In this document: piece by piece, positions 32,440 through 42,734 of the stretch
How the letters are laid out: every line of letters starts with the position of its first letter
Numbering within the stretch: position 1 is the first letter of the stretch
NCBI GenBank assembly: GCA_020809705.1
Contig: CP085832.1
Span: forward strand, 3,906,001-3,970,000
Direction: 5' to 3'
Origin: Calonectria ilicicola
Taxonomy: Eukaryota > Ascomycota > Sordariomycetes > Hypocreales > Nectriaceae
Length of the DNA: 64,000 bases
Notes under the pieces: model-generated
Told to the model about the DNA's origin: nothing
Databases searched by the model: none
Seen by the model: only the letters and a program-made list of their open reading frames with translations
Position numbers and translations under genes: made by a program

Positions 32440-34077
32440 CAGCAATGTCATACTGATATTCAAGTTTAACATCACATTCAGATTAGGTGGGAAAGCCCAA
32501 GTACCCGTTCAACTGTCCTGTGTTGGTAGCATAGGAAGAGACCGCCCCCTTCGTTTGTTCAGTTCAATTCTCCCCTCGTATCCAGCCGCGATTGCAGTCA
32601 ATATGGAACACTAGTGTCATGTGGGATGGAGATGTTGGTGGCGACAGCACATGGCGGGCGCGGGCTTGCATCCGTAGATGCCGGAAGGACCAGACCCAGA
32701 CCCTGGCGTCTGGCGGGTGCAGAGGTCATTGCGAAGCTTAAGATGGTCCTCTCATTTCTCCAAGATATCCCGGGAGAGCGGGGCGCAAGGACAGCCGGAG
32801 GTTTGGGCGCAAAGCCGGGTTGCCGAGCATAGGCCGCAGACGACGGGGAAGATTGCCGAAGGAGGGCAGCGGCGGCGTGGGAGAGGCGCATCGCACCGTT
32901 GGTTGCGCCGTTAGTTGCACCAGGGGAATAACGCGCGGATGGACCTTAGAGTGCAAGCCACGGGGGGCGGGCAGCGTTATCGGCGGGCGTCGATGGTCGG
33001 GAGGAATTCAACGGACGGACGCACGATGGGTTAATTATCCCAGCCAACATTAAGCATCAGTCGCAAGCACTGACTTTAGCAGAGCATGGTGAAGCCGCCA
33101 CGAACAAGCTCGGGTCAGCCCGAGGCTCCGGCACAACAGCACAGAGGATGCACGCAGCAGCACGCAGCACGCAGGGGCGCTGACGACGCGGGAGGAACCA
33201 GGGCTGTCCCCTGAAGAAGCCGGGAAGAGAGGAGAGGGGTCGTCGCCCAGCAAAAAGGGAAGAATGACGCAGTGGCCAGGCTACGGCCCCAGCACATGTT
33301 TAGTTTCCAAGATGTGAGATCTACGCCGCACAACAACATTCCGATGACGACCAAAATCATCGATCTGAGGAGTCAATTGCACTCACCTCGCTCACTGACT
33401 GCAGCTTGAGCTTGCAACCGCGGTTAGGGTTGAAGTTTGTCATGCCCCAATCAATCAATCAATCGGTCAAGGCAGTCAAGATAGCTATTCACCGAGCTGC
33501 CGGTCTGTCTAACTCCAAGGTAATACCGCACACCAACCAAAACTAACCAACTGACACACACCCACATCCCATCCCACTTCCCACCAAGCCCATGCCCACG
33601 CCCACATCCACGCCCACGTCCACACCCGCGCCATTCTTTTTTGACAACGGCCGCCAACAAAGCCGAGCACACCACTAAGTTACCACTCCCACTGCCGCCA
33701 TTCCCAATCCCGCTTACCCGCCAAAAAAAAAAAAAAAAACCAAGCTGCCAGCTAGCCAACTAACTGGCTGCCCTCCCGCTCGTTGCTCGCTGCTCTGCTC
33801 GGCTGCCGCACCATCACACACACCACGCACACTACGCACCACACACCCCGACAAGGCCCTCCCTCACTCCATCCCTCCCTCGGTTCCTCCTCTGCAAGCC
33901 CCGGCCGCTGCATGACGCAGGTGCAACCCCCAACAAATTGCGTGCAACCACTTGCCCACTCGCAGCGTCTTTATCACCACGGTCAAAACAGCCGCCAAGG
34001 CTAAAGCCGTTCGATTACTCACGACTCCGGCCGACCCCGACTTCTATAAAACGCGACATTCGCACACAGCCATCCTC
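32440..34077. other. GC-rich intergenic region and carbonic anhydrase upstream region
   Basis: Composition changes from AT-rich to GC-rich near 32.6 kb. Open frames at 32598-33360 exist on both strands and mirror each other, as GC-rich non-coding DNA does; none has family features. From about 33520 to 33890 the plus strand is rich in C/A (repeated CCCAC and CACAC), as in fungal promoters and 5' UTRs. A TATA-like CTATAAAAC is at 34043-34051, 27 bp upstream of the ATG. Confidence 0.6.
33723..33739. repeat. A17 homopolymer tract
   Basis: Seventeen A in a row within the upstream region of the carbonic anhydrase gene. Confidence 0.9.
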
Positions 34078-34908
34078 ATGATCTTCAATCGCATCACCTC
34101 CTCTCGCCTCTTGTCTACTGCTACAAGAGTCTCATCCTCCTCCTCCTCCTCCTTCCGTGCCTCCTCATCACTGCTGCTGCCGCATCTGCGCTACTGCTCC
34201 TCCACCTCGTCTTCCTCACCAACCCCCAACAAGTTGCCCGCCATGAGTGACCAGGACATCAAGAAGTACCTCGAGCAGACCCACGACAGGCTCTTCGAGA
34301 ACAACCGCCGCTGGGCCGAGGAGAAGAAGCTCAAGAACCCAGACTTCTTCAGCTCCCTCTCTGCTGGTCAGACTCCCGAGTACCTGTGGATCGGATGCGC
34401 CGATTCGCGAATCCCCGCCGAGCAGATCACCGGCCTTGAGCCAGGCGAGGCATTTATCCATCGCAACATTGCCAACCTGGTGTGCAACACTGACCTCAAC
34501 GTTATGAGCGTTATCAACTACGCCGTCAACCACCTCGGCGTCAAGCACATCATCGTCTGCGGCCACTACGGCTGTGGTGGCGTCAAGGCTGCCATGACTC
34601 CCAAGGATCTGGGCCTGCTCAACCCTTGGTTGCGAAACATCCGTGACGTCTACCGCCTCCACGAGAAGGAGCTCGATGCCATTGCCGACCAGGAGGAGCG
34701 CTACAACCGCCTGGTCGAGCTCAATGTCGTCGAGCAGTGCCGCAATATCATCAAGTCGGCCGATGTGCAGCAGTCTTACCACAAGAACAAGTACCCCATT
34801 GTCCACGGCTGGGTGTTTGGCTTCAACGACGGCCTACTCAAGGACCTCAAGATTGACTTTGAGGCCGTGTTGACTGATATTCAAAAGATTTACAACCTAG
34901 TGGACTAG
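34078..34908 (+). CDS. NCE103: Beta-carbonic anhydrase, probably mitochondrial/cytosolic (276 aa)
   Basis: Single exon; ATG chosen at 34078 because it opens a typical mitochondrial leader (MIFNRITSSRLLSTATRVSS, then Ser-rich, no acidic residues for 55 residues). The enzyme interconverts CO2 and bicarbonate, supplying bicarbonate for carboxylases; the yeast homologue is NCE103. Beta-class zinc ligands are present: Cys107 in CADSR (with the Asp109-Arg111 dyad), His163 and Cys166 in CGHYGCGG. A second in-frame ATG at 34243 (Met56, MSDQDIKKYL) starts just before the catalytic domain in good context (GCCATGA), so leaky scanning or a second start site could give a cytosolic form. A TATA-like CTATAAAAC sits at 34043-34051; with normal fungal spacing it would place transcription start near or past the first ATG, which makes the internal start more plausible. 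Confidence 0.95.
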   Translation: MIFNRITSSRLLSTATRVSSSSSSSFRASSSLLLPHLRYCSSTSSSSPTPNKLPAMSDQDIKKYLEQTHDRLFENNRRWAEEKKLKNPDFFSSLSAGQTPEYLWIGCADSRIPAEQITGLEPGEAFIHRNIANLVCNTDLNVMSVINYAVNHLGVKHIIVCGHYGCGGVKAAMTPKDLGLLNPWLRNIRDVYRLHEKELDAIADQEERYNRLVELNVVEQCRNIIKSADVQQSYHKNKYPIVHGWVFGFNDGLLKDLKIDFEAVLTDIQKIYNLVD

Positions 34909-36891
34909 GCAGGGAGTTGCAGAGGCGGAAACAAAAAGTAAAGTCAGATATACCATAGTTCGTTGTTGAATACATTTTTTTGGTTTTTCTTGAGCCATGC
35001 ATGCAGATTGTTCTCCATGATAAGCCGGGCCATGTCATGTACATCCATACATACATGCACACACACCATGTCAGATGAGATGGAGCTTGCCACAGATCTC
35101 TGGCCAGGATCCTGCTCCCGGTACAATTGCCATGTAAGGAATTACAGGTGCCTGGTCCCTGAGATGCAAGGAATGCGCCTTCGCCCCAGCCTTACGCACA
35201 GGGACCGCCCGCATCTTGCTCCCACACCCCGACCCCTCCTCCCGCCGCCGCGAGAATTGAGTGTTGGCGCGTGCGAGCAACTCCACGGCCACCACGATGC
35301 GATTGCGATGCTAGCGCCCAGTTGCCGCCTCCCCGGTGCCCCAAGCTCCTAGTTTTTGCCCATTTTCCACTGCCCAGGCCGTCCTAAATACCTGCGGCGG
35401 GCAATTGGGACGCGCAGCTTTCACGTGATGCCCTCCAGCATGTAGCATGTGGTGATGGTCTCGAAGCTCCACTCTCCACAAAAAGTCGTACGACTTCTGC
35501 TGCCAGACCCTGCCTCACATCCATCCATCTTGCCAATTTCAACGACTTACCCTGGCAAGGTGACAAGCCGAGCCGTGAAGGCTAACTTACTGCCGACTCG
35601 TTCAGATGCCGAAAAACTACAGTGATTTACCGCCAAGAGATCCGCGGCCTCCCACAGGCTAATATCGCTCAAGTATAGCTCCATCTGCCTACCAATCCGA
35701 CGGTGCATTCTACTATGCCTGATCATCTCCCCAGCCCAACCCCTGCACTTCAGACCTCGTTCTCGAACACGATCTCGAACCCCATCGATACCCGCTGTTA
35801 CTTGAAGATCAAGCGAGGCGAAAAAAAAATACTGGATACTATTATGCAAACGGCACGGCCCGCATCAGGGGGGCACAACCGTTCCCTTGGGTCAAACTAA
35901 AGAGACATCTCCCTGTTGTCATGGGCTAAGGTAGGTACCGTAGTCTTGGTTCAGCGGGGGCCAAGACCTTGATGGTCCTGTTAGTTTGCCATGGTGTATT
36001 ATATCAGCTGTGTAAGTAAATGCTCGTGCGCTAGTTGGTGCTCCTGGTCTAGTCCTCTGCCCATCGTCTACGTCCGGGTTCTTTACAAGTCCAAAGTTGT
36101 TGAAGGAATGTAAATACCAAGATTTAAAATGGGTATGGTCACAATGATTGTATATTCTAGCTATGAACAGATCACTTGGCCTCAAGCCGTATTATTAACT
36201 AGCTGATTGGCACGCGACAGCCAGGAGACTGGTGCATGAAGAGGGCATACATTGCCAAAGATAATGGGCAATCCGGATGGTAAAAGTAATTAGGGTATTG
36301 ATCAAAATGTCGATCATGCGGTAATCATCGTTCATGTCTCGGGGGAACGGCCAATGGCTCATATGCAGTTTATGTTGCGTAAAGAAGTGCTTGAATGAGT
36401 AAGCGGTGAGGATTGAGTTGGACTAGATGAGACAGTCGCATAGAAAGGACGGAAGCATAAGTAATTTTTTGTAATAATGTAGAATTAGTTGAATGAGATT
36501 AGATGTTACGAGTGTGAGGAATTGATTGTGTCGGAGAGTTTAATATTCTGTTTCTTAAACGGGCTCACGAATACTCCCTTAGCGTAGAGCAGTTAAAAAA
36601 AAAAAAGAATGGCAGCAGTTCGACGAGGTGCGGAATTTTTCCATAAAAACCAAAAAAAGAAAAGGAATAAGTCAAAAAAAAAAAAAACCACAATTCCTTA
36701 AAAAGATAAGACCAAACTTGAAATACAATTCAGCAAGTAACTTCATCTGTAGCAAACATACCCAAGGTGATGGTGGCGGGTGCGGGCTACCCTGGATCAA
36801 ATGGCGAGGGTTGACTCATCTGTACCCGTATAGCATCTAATTTCGCAGCTTCCTCCAACAACAACCCAAGGCATCATTTGATGGCTTGATT
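34909..36891. other. 2 kb intergenic region, no gene seen
   Basis: Includes A-rich runs near 35820 and 36595-36690. No coding frame with family features. The right end precedes tRNA-Pro. Confidence 0.5.
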
Positions 36892-36982
36892 GGTCTGGTG
36901 GTCTAGTGGTATGATTCTCGCTTAGGGTACACCCTACAGCATTGTTTGCGAGAGGTCCCGGGTTCAATCCCCGGCCAGACCC
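36892..36982 (+). tRNA. tRNA-Pro(AGG): tRNA-Pro (anticodon AGG) with 19-nt intron
   Basis: Acceptor stem GGTCTGG/CCAGACC, D arm TGGTCTAGTGGTATGA, anticodon stem CTCGC/GCGAG with loop TTAGGG...T (anticodon AGG at 36924-36926), and T arm CCGGG-TTCAATC-CCCGG. A 19-nt intron at 36928-36946 follows the base 3' of the anticodon, the normal position; its CACCCT can pair with the anticodon loop as expected for splicing endonuclease recognition. A T-run follows. Confidence 0.93.
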
Positions 36983-37410
36983 TTCTTTTTGATGTTCTCG
37001 AGTACTGTTTGTTCATGGCGCAGCAGGTTCTTTTTGCTTCTATTTTGGATGGGAAAAACCCTGTCAACAATCACGTTATCCGCAACTAGTCCCCGATTGG
37101 GAAAGGCCTTGTCTCGCGTGTTCGGGATTCCGGGTGTGGTCACGTGCGCCCGTGTGAAGCTGCCCCTCAATTGAGCACCGTCATCAGCCGCCCGGGCCCG
37201 CAATGGGACTGTTTGGCGGCGGTGCTTGACCTGTTTGTTCTAGAGCCGTTGTTGACCTTATTTGCTTCTCCCTCCAACTCTTCCTTCACCCCTTTCGTTT
37301 TTATTCTCACCTGATTGGATTTACTTTTGCCTCATGTCTTTCTCCTGACCCCTGCTGTACAACATTGCATTTGCCCCGACACCGTGCTCCAATCTCAGCT
37401 CCCTCTCACC
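36983..37410. other. Promoter and 5' UTR of the chromodomain gene
   Basis: GC-balanced sequence with a pyrimidine-rich stretch (CTTCTCCCTCCAACTCTTCC and neighbours near 37263-37300) typical of fungal leaders. No other gene seen. Confidence 0.5.
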
Positions 37411-38269
37411 ATGGATAGCGTCATGAGCTTCTTCTCTCCTCGCAAGCCGCAGGCCGAAGGGTCCGAGGCGCAAACCCAACCGTCGACCAAGGCGATCTTC
37501 AACAAGGACGACGTGCGGGCGCAAGAAACGCCCGGAAAAATCTCCAGCCAGTTTGCCCACGTAGAGGTACGTCCAGCCCTGTTGTGACACAGCAGCCCTG
37601 TCGGCGCAAGCGAGGCTGAGTGGCTGACTGAGAAGTGTTTGACAGCGAGACCAACTCCGCAGCCTGTTCTCCCCATCTGCCGTTGCCGCCGCAAAGCACC
37701 CCATCGAAGACCCTGAAGATCATAGCCACTCCCACGACGAATCAGAAGATATCGACATGGCTGACGCGGCTGCTCCAGCCGTCACCGACGCTGCCGAGTT
37801 CTCCATCCTGTCTCCCCAGGCTCGGCGTTCCGCCCGAAATTCCGAGGTTCCTCAGGTCCTCGTCAACCCCGACGTGACGATTGCTGAGGACGACGATGAG
37901 CAGCACGCCTTCAAGGGCCTCGTCGAACACCGGGGCGTAGGCACCAAGGCCAACGCCTTTGAGCTCCTCGTCGAGTGGGAGGTGGGCCCCTCCACCTGGG
38001 AGCCCGAAGAGAACCTCCACCGGGACGCCCCCGAGAGCTTGTTTGCCTACTGGGAAGCGCAGGGCGGCCGGCCGCTCAACCCGGAAGACCCTGAACTATT
38101 TGAGATTTTCGCCATCCGCAAGCACACCAAGAATAAGAAGCGCCTCCAGGTCGAATGGCTTGGCTACGATAAGAAGGAGTGGAGCTGGCTGCCGAAGGAG
38201 GTTGTCGAGGAGACTGCTAAGAGCGTGGTGGATGCGTACTGGGCCGGTCTCAAGAAGAAGTCAAAGTAG
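37411..38269 (+). CDS. Chromodomain protein with two chromo-type folds (259 aa)
   Basis: Exons 37411-37566 and 37646-38269 (intron GTACGT...GACAG), 780 nt. The N-terminal third is disordered and acidic/His-rich (DPEDHSHSHDESEDIDM). Residues about 160-215 form a chromodomain: FKGLVEHRGVG, FELLVEWEVGPSTWEPEENL. A second, shorter chromo or chromoshadow-like unit follows: FEIFAIRKHTKNKKRLQVEW, then LGYDKKEWSWLPKEVV, ending in a basic KKKSK tail. Chromodomains read methylated histone H3, and the W-x-x-x-x-W pattern (STWEPEENL) supports an aromatic cage. The layout resembles HP1-like or CHD-like readers of heterochromatin, but the protein lacks helicase or methyltransferase domains. A nuclear, chromatin-reader role is inferred from the domains. 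Confidence 0.88.
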
Positions 38270-38864
38270 ATGGTGGGAGGAAGGGGGAGAGGTCTGTTGG
38301 ATGGTTATCGCGTGGGAGAAGGGGGGAAGGGGGAAGGGGTGAACAATGTCCAATGTAGACGTGACTGCATGATTGATGATGATGGATGACGGGCCATGCA
38401 CGAAGGATGATGCCGTTGACCGCTCGGGTCACGGCGGGCAGGATACGGGCGTTTAACAGGTTGTGATATTGGGTTGAGCAATGTAAATGGTTTATTCAAT
38501 TTGCATGATTTGAACGCGAACATGCCTTTTTGCCCGTGCCTGATTGGATTGAACCGGTCATTCATGGTCTACTCACCGTCGGGGTTTATGGTTATGGTTT
38601 GCCGTTACGGTCCCTGCGTTTGGCCGCGTTTCCGGATGTTGCTGTTTTCGGTGGAGGCCGGAGCCCGTCAGCAGCGCCCACTCTACTACAACTGGCCGGA
38701 TAAAAGCCATCATCAACGAACGCGCTGCCTTGTTCATCTGACTATCAGCGCCATTGCTCGCACCCGACATCAACTCGCACGAGTTGTTTTCCCCCCTCCC
38801 CCTTTGCAGTTGAGGGTTTTTCTTCTGAACTGGACAGTTGTCACTGCATCCTCGCCTAAACGCC
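38270..38864. other. Intergenic region, no gene seen
   Basis: 3' flank of the chromodomain gene and promoter of the membrane-protein gene; a TATA-like GATAAAAG is near 38699. Overlapping frames on both strands are shadows of GC-rich sequence. Confidence 0.5.
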
Positions 38865-40113
38865 ATGTCGCAGCCTCCCGCAGCCGCCGGGCCGTCCGGT
38901 CGCGCGCTGCCAGTGCGGCCGATGCTCGTCTTCATCGGCCTGTTCTTCTTCGCGTTCGACGCCATGCTGGGCCAAATCGGGCGGAACGGGCTGCTGGACC
39001 TGATGGACTCCATCCTCGACGACGACAAGCCGCGCTTTCTCCCCGGAACGGAGCGGCTTGTCGTCAGGGAGTTTGTGGGCGTCTGGGCTATTGACAGGTT
39101 CCTGGCCATGGTCAACCTCTTCTTCGTCGGCGCCGTCGACGGTTCACGCCCGGAGCTCAGCCTGTTTACCTTTTACTTTGGGCTGCAGCTCGTGCCGTTC
39201 TTCTTAATCTTTATGATTGAGAGCCAGCGCACTATTAAGCTGGCTGGCCTTATTTTTAAGTGAGCCTCACCCCCCTGGCCCCCGATTGGGCGCTGCCTGC
39301 TTGGTTTCTCGTGTCTGACTGATAGGCAGCCCTGTGGTATGGGGATTGGTCATGCAGCTCTTGGGCTTCGGAGTTGTGACGCCCTTATTTTTCCTGGTTC
39401 ACTTTGCTGTCACGTCAAAGCTTAGTTTGCCCGACACGGTCCGTCTTCGTGACCCGATGACGCTGCACACAGTCGTGCCCGCGTTCATGCTCGGCTACCT
39501 CCTGCTCGGCGGTTTGATGGCGTACCCGTTCCCGATTGAGGGCATTCGGCAGTGGGCGGGTGCCATGTGGCAAGTGTTTCCTCTCCATGTCGTCGGGCTG
39601 CAGGTTGCCTTTACCAGCGTCATCAAGCGCATTAGCATCGGCGGGGACGCCTTCAAGCCCAAGGCCCAGCTTGATAGAGCGGCCCTGTCGCATGCATACG
39701 GCTTCGCTTGGAACGTTGCCGTCACTGGTCAGATGTTAACCTTTGCCACATTCGTCAGCAGCGCCTTGTTCCCAGGCCTGTATCCCGAGGGGGTCGCGCA
39801 GGCTCTCACTTTGAGCAATGTTTTTATGCCTGGGCCTCCTCATTCTTTGGAGCCCATGAGCTCGCCTGCGGCTGCGACGCACGACTTTCTTCGCTACGAC
39901 CTCTACGTGGGATCCGCTGTCTTCATCATCTGGGCGCTCCATCTCTTGCGGCAGGTTCGCCCCGCGCAGTCTTCTGAAGACCGTAGCGACCTGGCCCGAG
40001 GCATCGTGACAAGCCTCCTGCTTTCAGGTCCTGGAGGTACCGTCATTGCTCTTCTGCAGCACAGAGACGAGACTGTCTTGGCAGAAGCGCTCAAGGCCGA
40101 GAAGCGGCATTGA
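38865..40113 (+). CDS. Polytopic integral membrane protein (392 aa), uncharacterised
   Basis: Exons 38865-39259 and 39330-40113; the acceptor GGCAG at 39329 rather than the earlier TAG is required for the frame and gives LIFNPVVWGLVMQLLG. Total 1,179 nt. About eight hydrophobic helices are visible, for example PMLVFIGLFFFAFDAMLG, FTFYFGLQLVPFFLIFMI, VVWGLVMQLLGFGVVTPLFF and HTVVPAFMLGYLLLGGL; no N-terminal signal peptide is needed. The general pattern resembles a family of fungal membrane proteins often seen in or near secondary-metabolite clusters, but no catalytic motif can be assigned and no cluster is present here. It could be an enzyme acting on lipid substrates or a transporter-like protein; I cannot decide. 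Confidence 0.75.
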
Positions 40114-40252
40114 GACGAGTGACGTAGGTCAAATAAAGTGTACTTGTAAAAAGGAATGATTGGGCCCAATGCAACATACTACCATTTAAGTATTATTTAT
40201 CTGCAGCATGTAGATTTTATCCCGCTCAAAATTCTAAAGGCCTCTTCTCTAT

Positions 40253-41366
40253 TTATTTCTTCTCTCCAAGAGGAATGTCCATGCCGTGGCGGCCAGCGTA
40301 GGGTGATCGCTCAGCGGCCTTCCAGCCGCTCTGCTCCAGGAGGGACTCATCTGCTATGCGGTACACCTCGACCTTGAGAGGGCGACAGCACTTGATCATT
40401 TCCTCCTCGCTGTCCTCGCCGAAACCCCAAAGCGACAAGTCGCCACCGGGGCATGTGCCTAGTGGGCAATCGTTAGCAAAAATCGCGATTGTCCATGAAA
40501 ATGCTGCTACTAACTGAGAGCCATCAGCAGGTCCTGCTCGGCAAAGAACTCGAGGTGGTCGCCGGGCTCGGCAGGGCACGGGTTCATGAAATAGCGGCCT
40601 TGGTCGTCCAGGCCAGTCACCTGGAAGATGTTGATGACATCGTGTACGTCGCCCTCGTTGAGGCCAAAGGGGAGGACGGCGCGGGTGAGGTTGGAGTGGC
40701 ACTGGTAGTTGTAGGTGCCGCCGCTCAGCACCGTGTTGATGTAAGGGTCGCAGCGCGTGCCCAGAAGGTCGTGCACGCGGCCGCCGTGCTCATCCTCACC
40801 GTACCACGAGAGTGTGTCCTTAATGATGGTGGCCAATGGTCGCATGTAGGGGAGGTTAGACCACAGGCGGTCGTAGGTTGAGACGTGCGAGGCGTGCAGC
40901 TGCTTGGTGCGGCTGGCCCAGAAGCGCTCGCGGGGGTTATGGAAGTTCCAGATGTTCAAGTCGCCTGCAGTTAGACATTGTGGTATTAGTATATGAGTTG
41001 CCGTGAATAAAATAATCTCTCTTCTCACTCTCCCCCGTCTCACTTCTTTCTCTCTCACACCTCTGCCCCTCTTCTCACCACAGCCACCGCGCCCTCTTGT
41101 GACATCCTCAGATAAAAGTCCATACCAACTTGTGGGCCCTCAGGCGTGCTGATCTTGACAATGGAACCGGCGGGAGCCTTCCATGCTCGTCCGGATCGGA
41201 TGGGCAGCGTAAACTCCTCAATCAGGACTCTGGGTGCCTCGCGGAACTTTGTGTACAGGTTCTGGTCCACCTTTAGCGGAGAGTCGTCGCTTGACGGGAG
41301 GTAAGCCGGCACGGGCTTGGGAATGGGCTTCCGGTTGGCGCGGCGTTCGGCGTCGGTTCCAGGCAT
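40253..41366 (-). CDS. DUF1989 (urea carboxylase-associated) family protein (298 aa)
   Basis: Minus-strand exons 41366-41126, 40964-40515 and 40458-40253 total 897 nt. Joins give PQVG-DLNIWNF and MALS-TCPGGDLSLW, exactly the family's conserved order; intron 2 has a TGCTAAC branch site. Conserved DUF1989 segments include GRAWKAPAGS, NPRERFWASRTKQLHASHVS, HSNLTRAVLPFGLNEGDVHD, and NPCPAEPGDHLEFFAEQDLL. In bacteria DUF1989 proteins are encoded beside urea carboxylase and act in guanidine/urea breakdown (carboxyguanidine deiminase subunits). In fungi the role is not established. The ATG lies directly beside a (TA)7 tract. The convergent membrane-protein gene ends 139 bp away. Confidence 0.9.
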
Positions 41367-42734
41367 CTTATATATATATATACTGGCAAGCAGCAAACGG
41401 TCTAAATATATTTTAATAGAATTGACTTCTTACAGAGGCAATTGCAGCATTTTGCATCCTATATACACTAGAAGGCGTTATCGCGCAGGACCCACTCGGC
41501 AATTTTGCTTTTACCGTCGGTACCCGTATCCGATGCCGCTGGAGAAGGATTGCCCCTCCGATAAATCGGCCAACCATCGGATTTGTGCCATCATGGGTGT
41601 TGTGGGGGTGAAGGTTGGGAAGCCATGTCGTCAACAGGCGCTGTCTTATACGGATTGAGGTCGTAGATGAGCTGGAACGCGGGGTAAACCGGTGGTCACG
41701 GTCCTCGCATTGAGGGGCGCTGTTTTAGCGAGATACTCCAAGGCAGTCGGAATACGAAACCGAGTAGAATGAGGGAATTGAGGGGAAGAAGTCTATTTTA
41801 AACGAGAACTTATTTACACTATTTCAAGGTATATAGACTTTCACTGGCAACTCTTGGCTGGAAAAACCCATGGTCAGTGGCAGCACTGGCTGACCGAAGT
41901 CTGGTCTGTTGCAACACCGATCGGAACCAAGATGCGATCCATCTGCTCACTTTACCGCCACCAATGCTTTCGATCTTCTTAGCTATAAGCATCCCTTCTT
42001 AATAATATGAGTGGACTTATTGACCAATAATGATTTATTTGCTTGGTTAACTCTACTACGGCTACATGAGGTATTGGTATGGCTGTTCTAGGGTAAGCGC
42101 TATTGGGCAAATATAGTGCAACGTTGAACATTTTCTACTCTAGATTCTGAGGATACCTTCATAGGTGCCATTTGCACTATGATGTGCGCTGCATAATATA
42201 CTCTTAAATTTAGCATTCCTGCCATTTGGAATTGCGTAATATGGACTTGAAGACACCTGCACACGTTGTAGAGAAATTAGCAAGGTCATTAATGGCACGG
42301 GCTTCCCACAACAGGCGGCACAGCACATTCCAGTCGATATCCCTGGCCAAGCTCAACCGCAAAGTAAACATGTTCAGGCAAGAATCTTGGTCAAGGCTTT
42401 TCTTCGATCAACAAACATTTGACCTAAGAACCGAAACGACATCTATCCTCCATGATCTGGCGCGCTGGCATGTTTAAGCATTTACACATTAGGTCCTTGG
42501 GATTGGCACAGTTGTTTTCCGACACCGAATCTCGATAAATCGGGGAATCGAAATCATAGGACGGGTTAAATTCAATTTCATGAAAGATGCCGTTCTGTTT
42601 ACACATCGCCACTGCGTCGAAAGAACTGAAGATCGGCCGTCATAAGCCAGAGCTTCATCACAGCATTACACTCAAACGACTTGGAACCCAGACCCGAAAG
42701 CAGGTCTCATTTCGAATGATAGCCACCAAGCGCA
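41367..42734. other. Intergenic region with (TA)7 tract, no other gene seen
   Basis: A (TA)7 microsatellite at 41369-41382 sits in the presumed 5' UTR or core promoter of the DUF1989 gene. The rest is AT-rich; short frames at 42140-42612 overlap on opposite strands without family features. GC content falls again here. Confidence 0.55.

Noticed and set aside
32598..33360. Several 60-100-codon frames on both strands in the GC-rich region
   Set aside because: They mirror each other on opposite strands, as expected in GC-rich non-coding DNA, and show no domain.
34216..34806. 196-codon minus-strand frame opposite the carbonic anhydrase
   Set aside because: Shadow of a strongly codon-biased gene on the plus strand.
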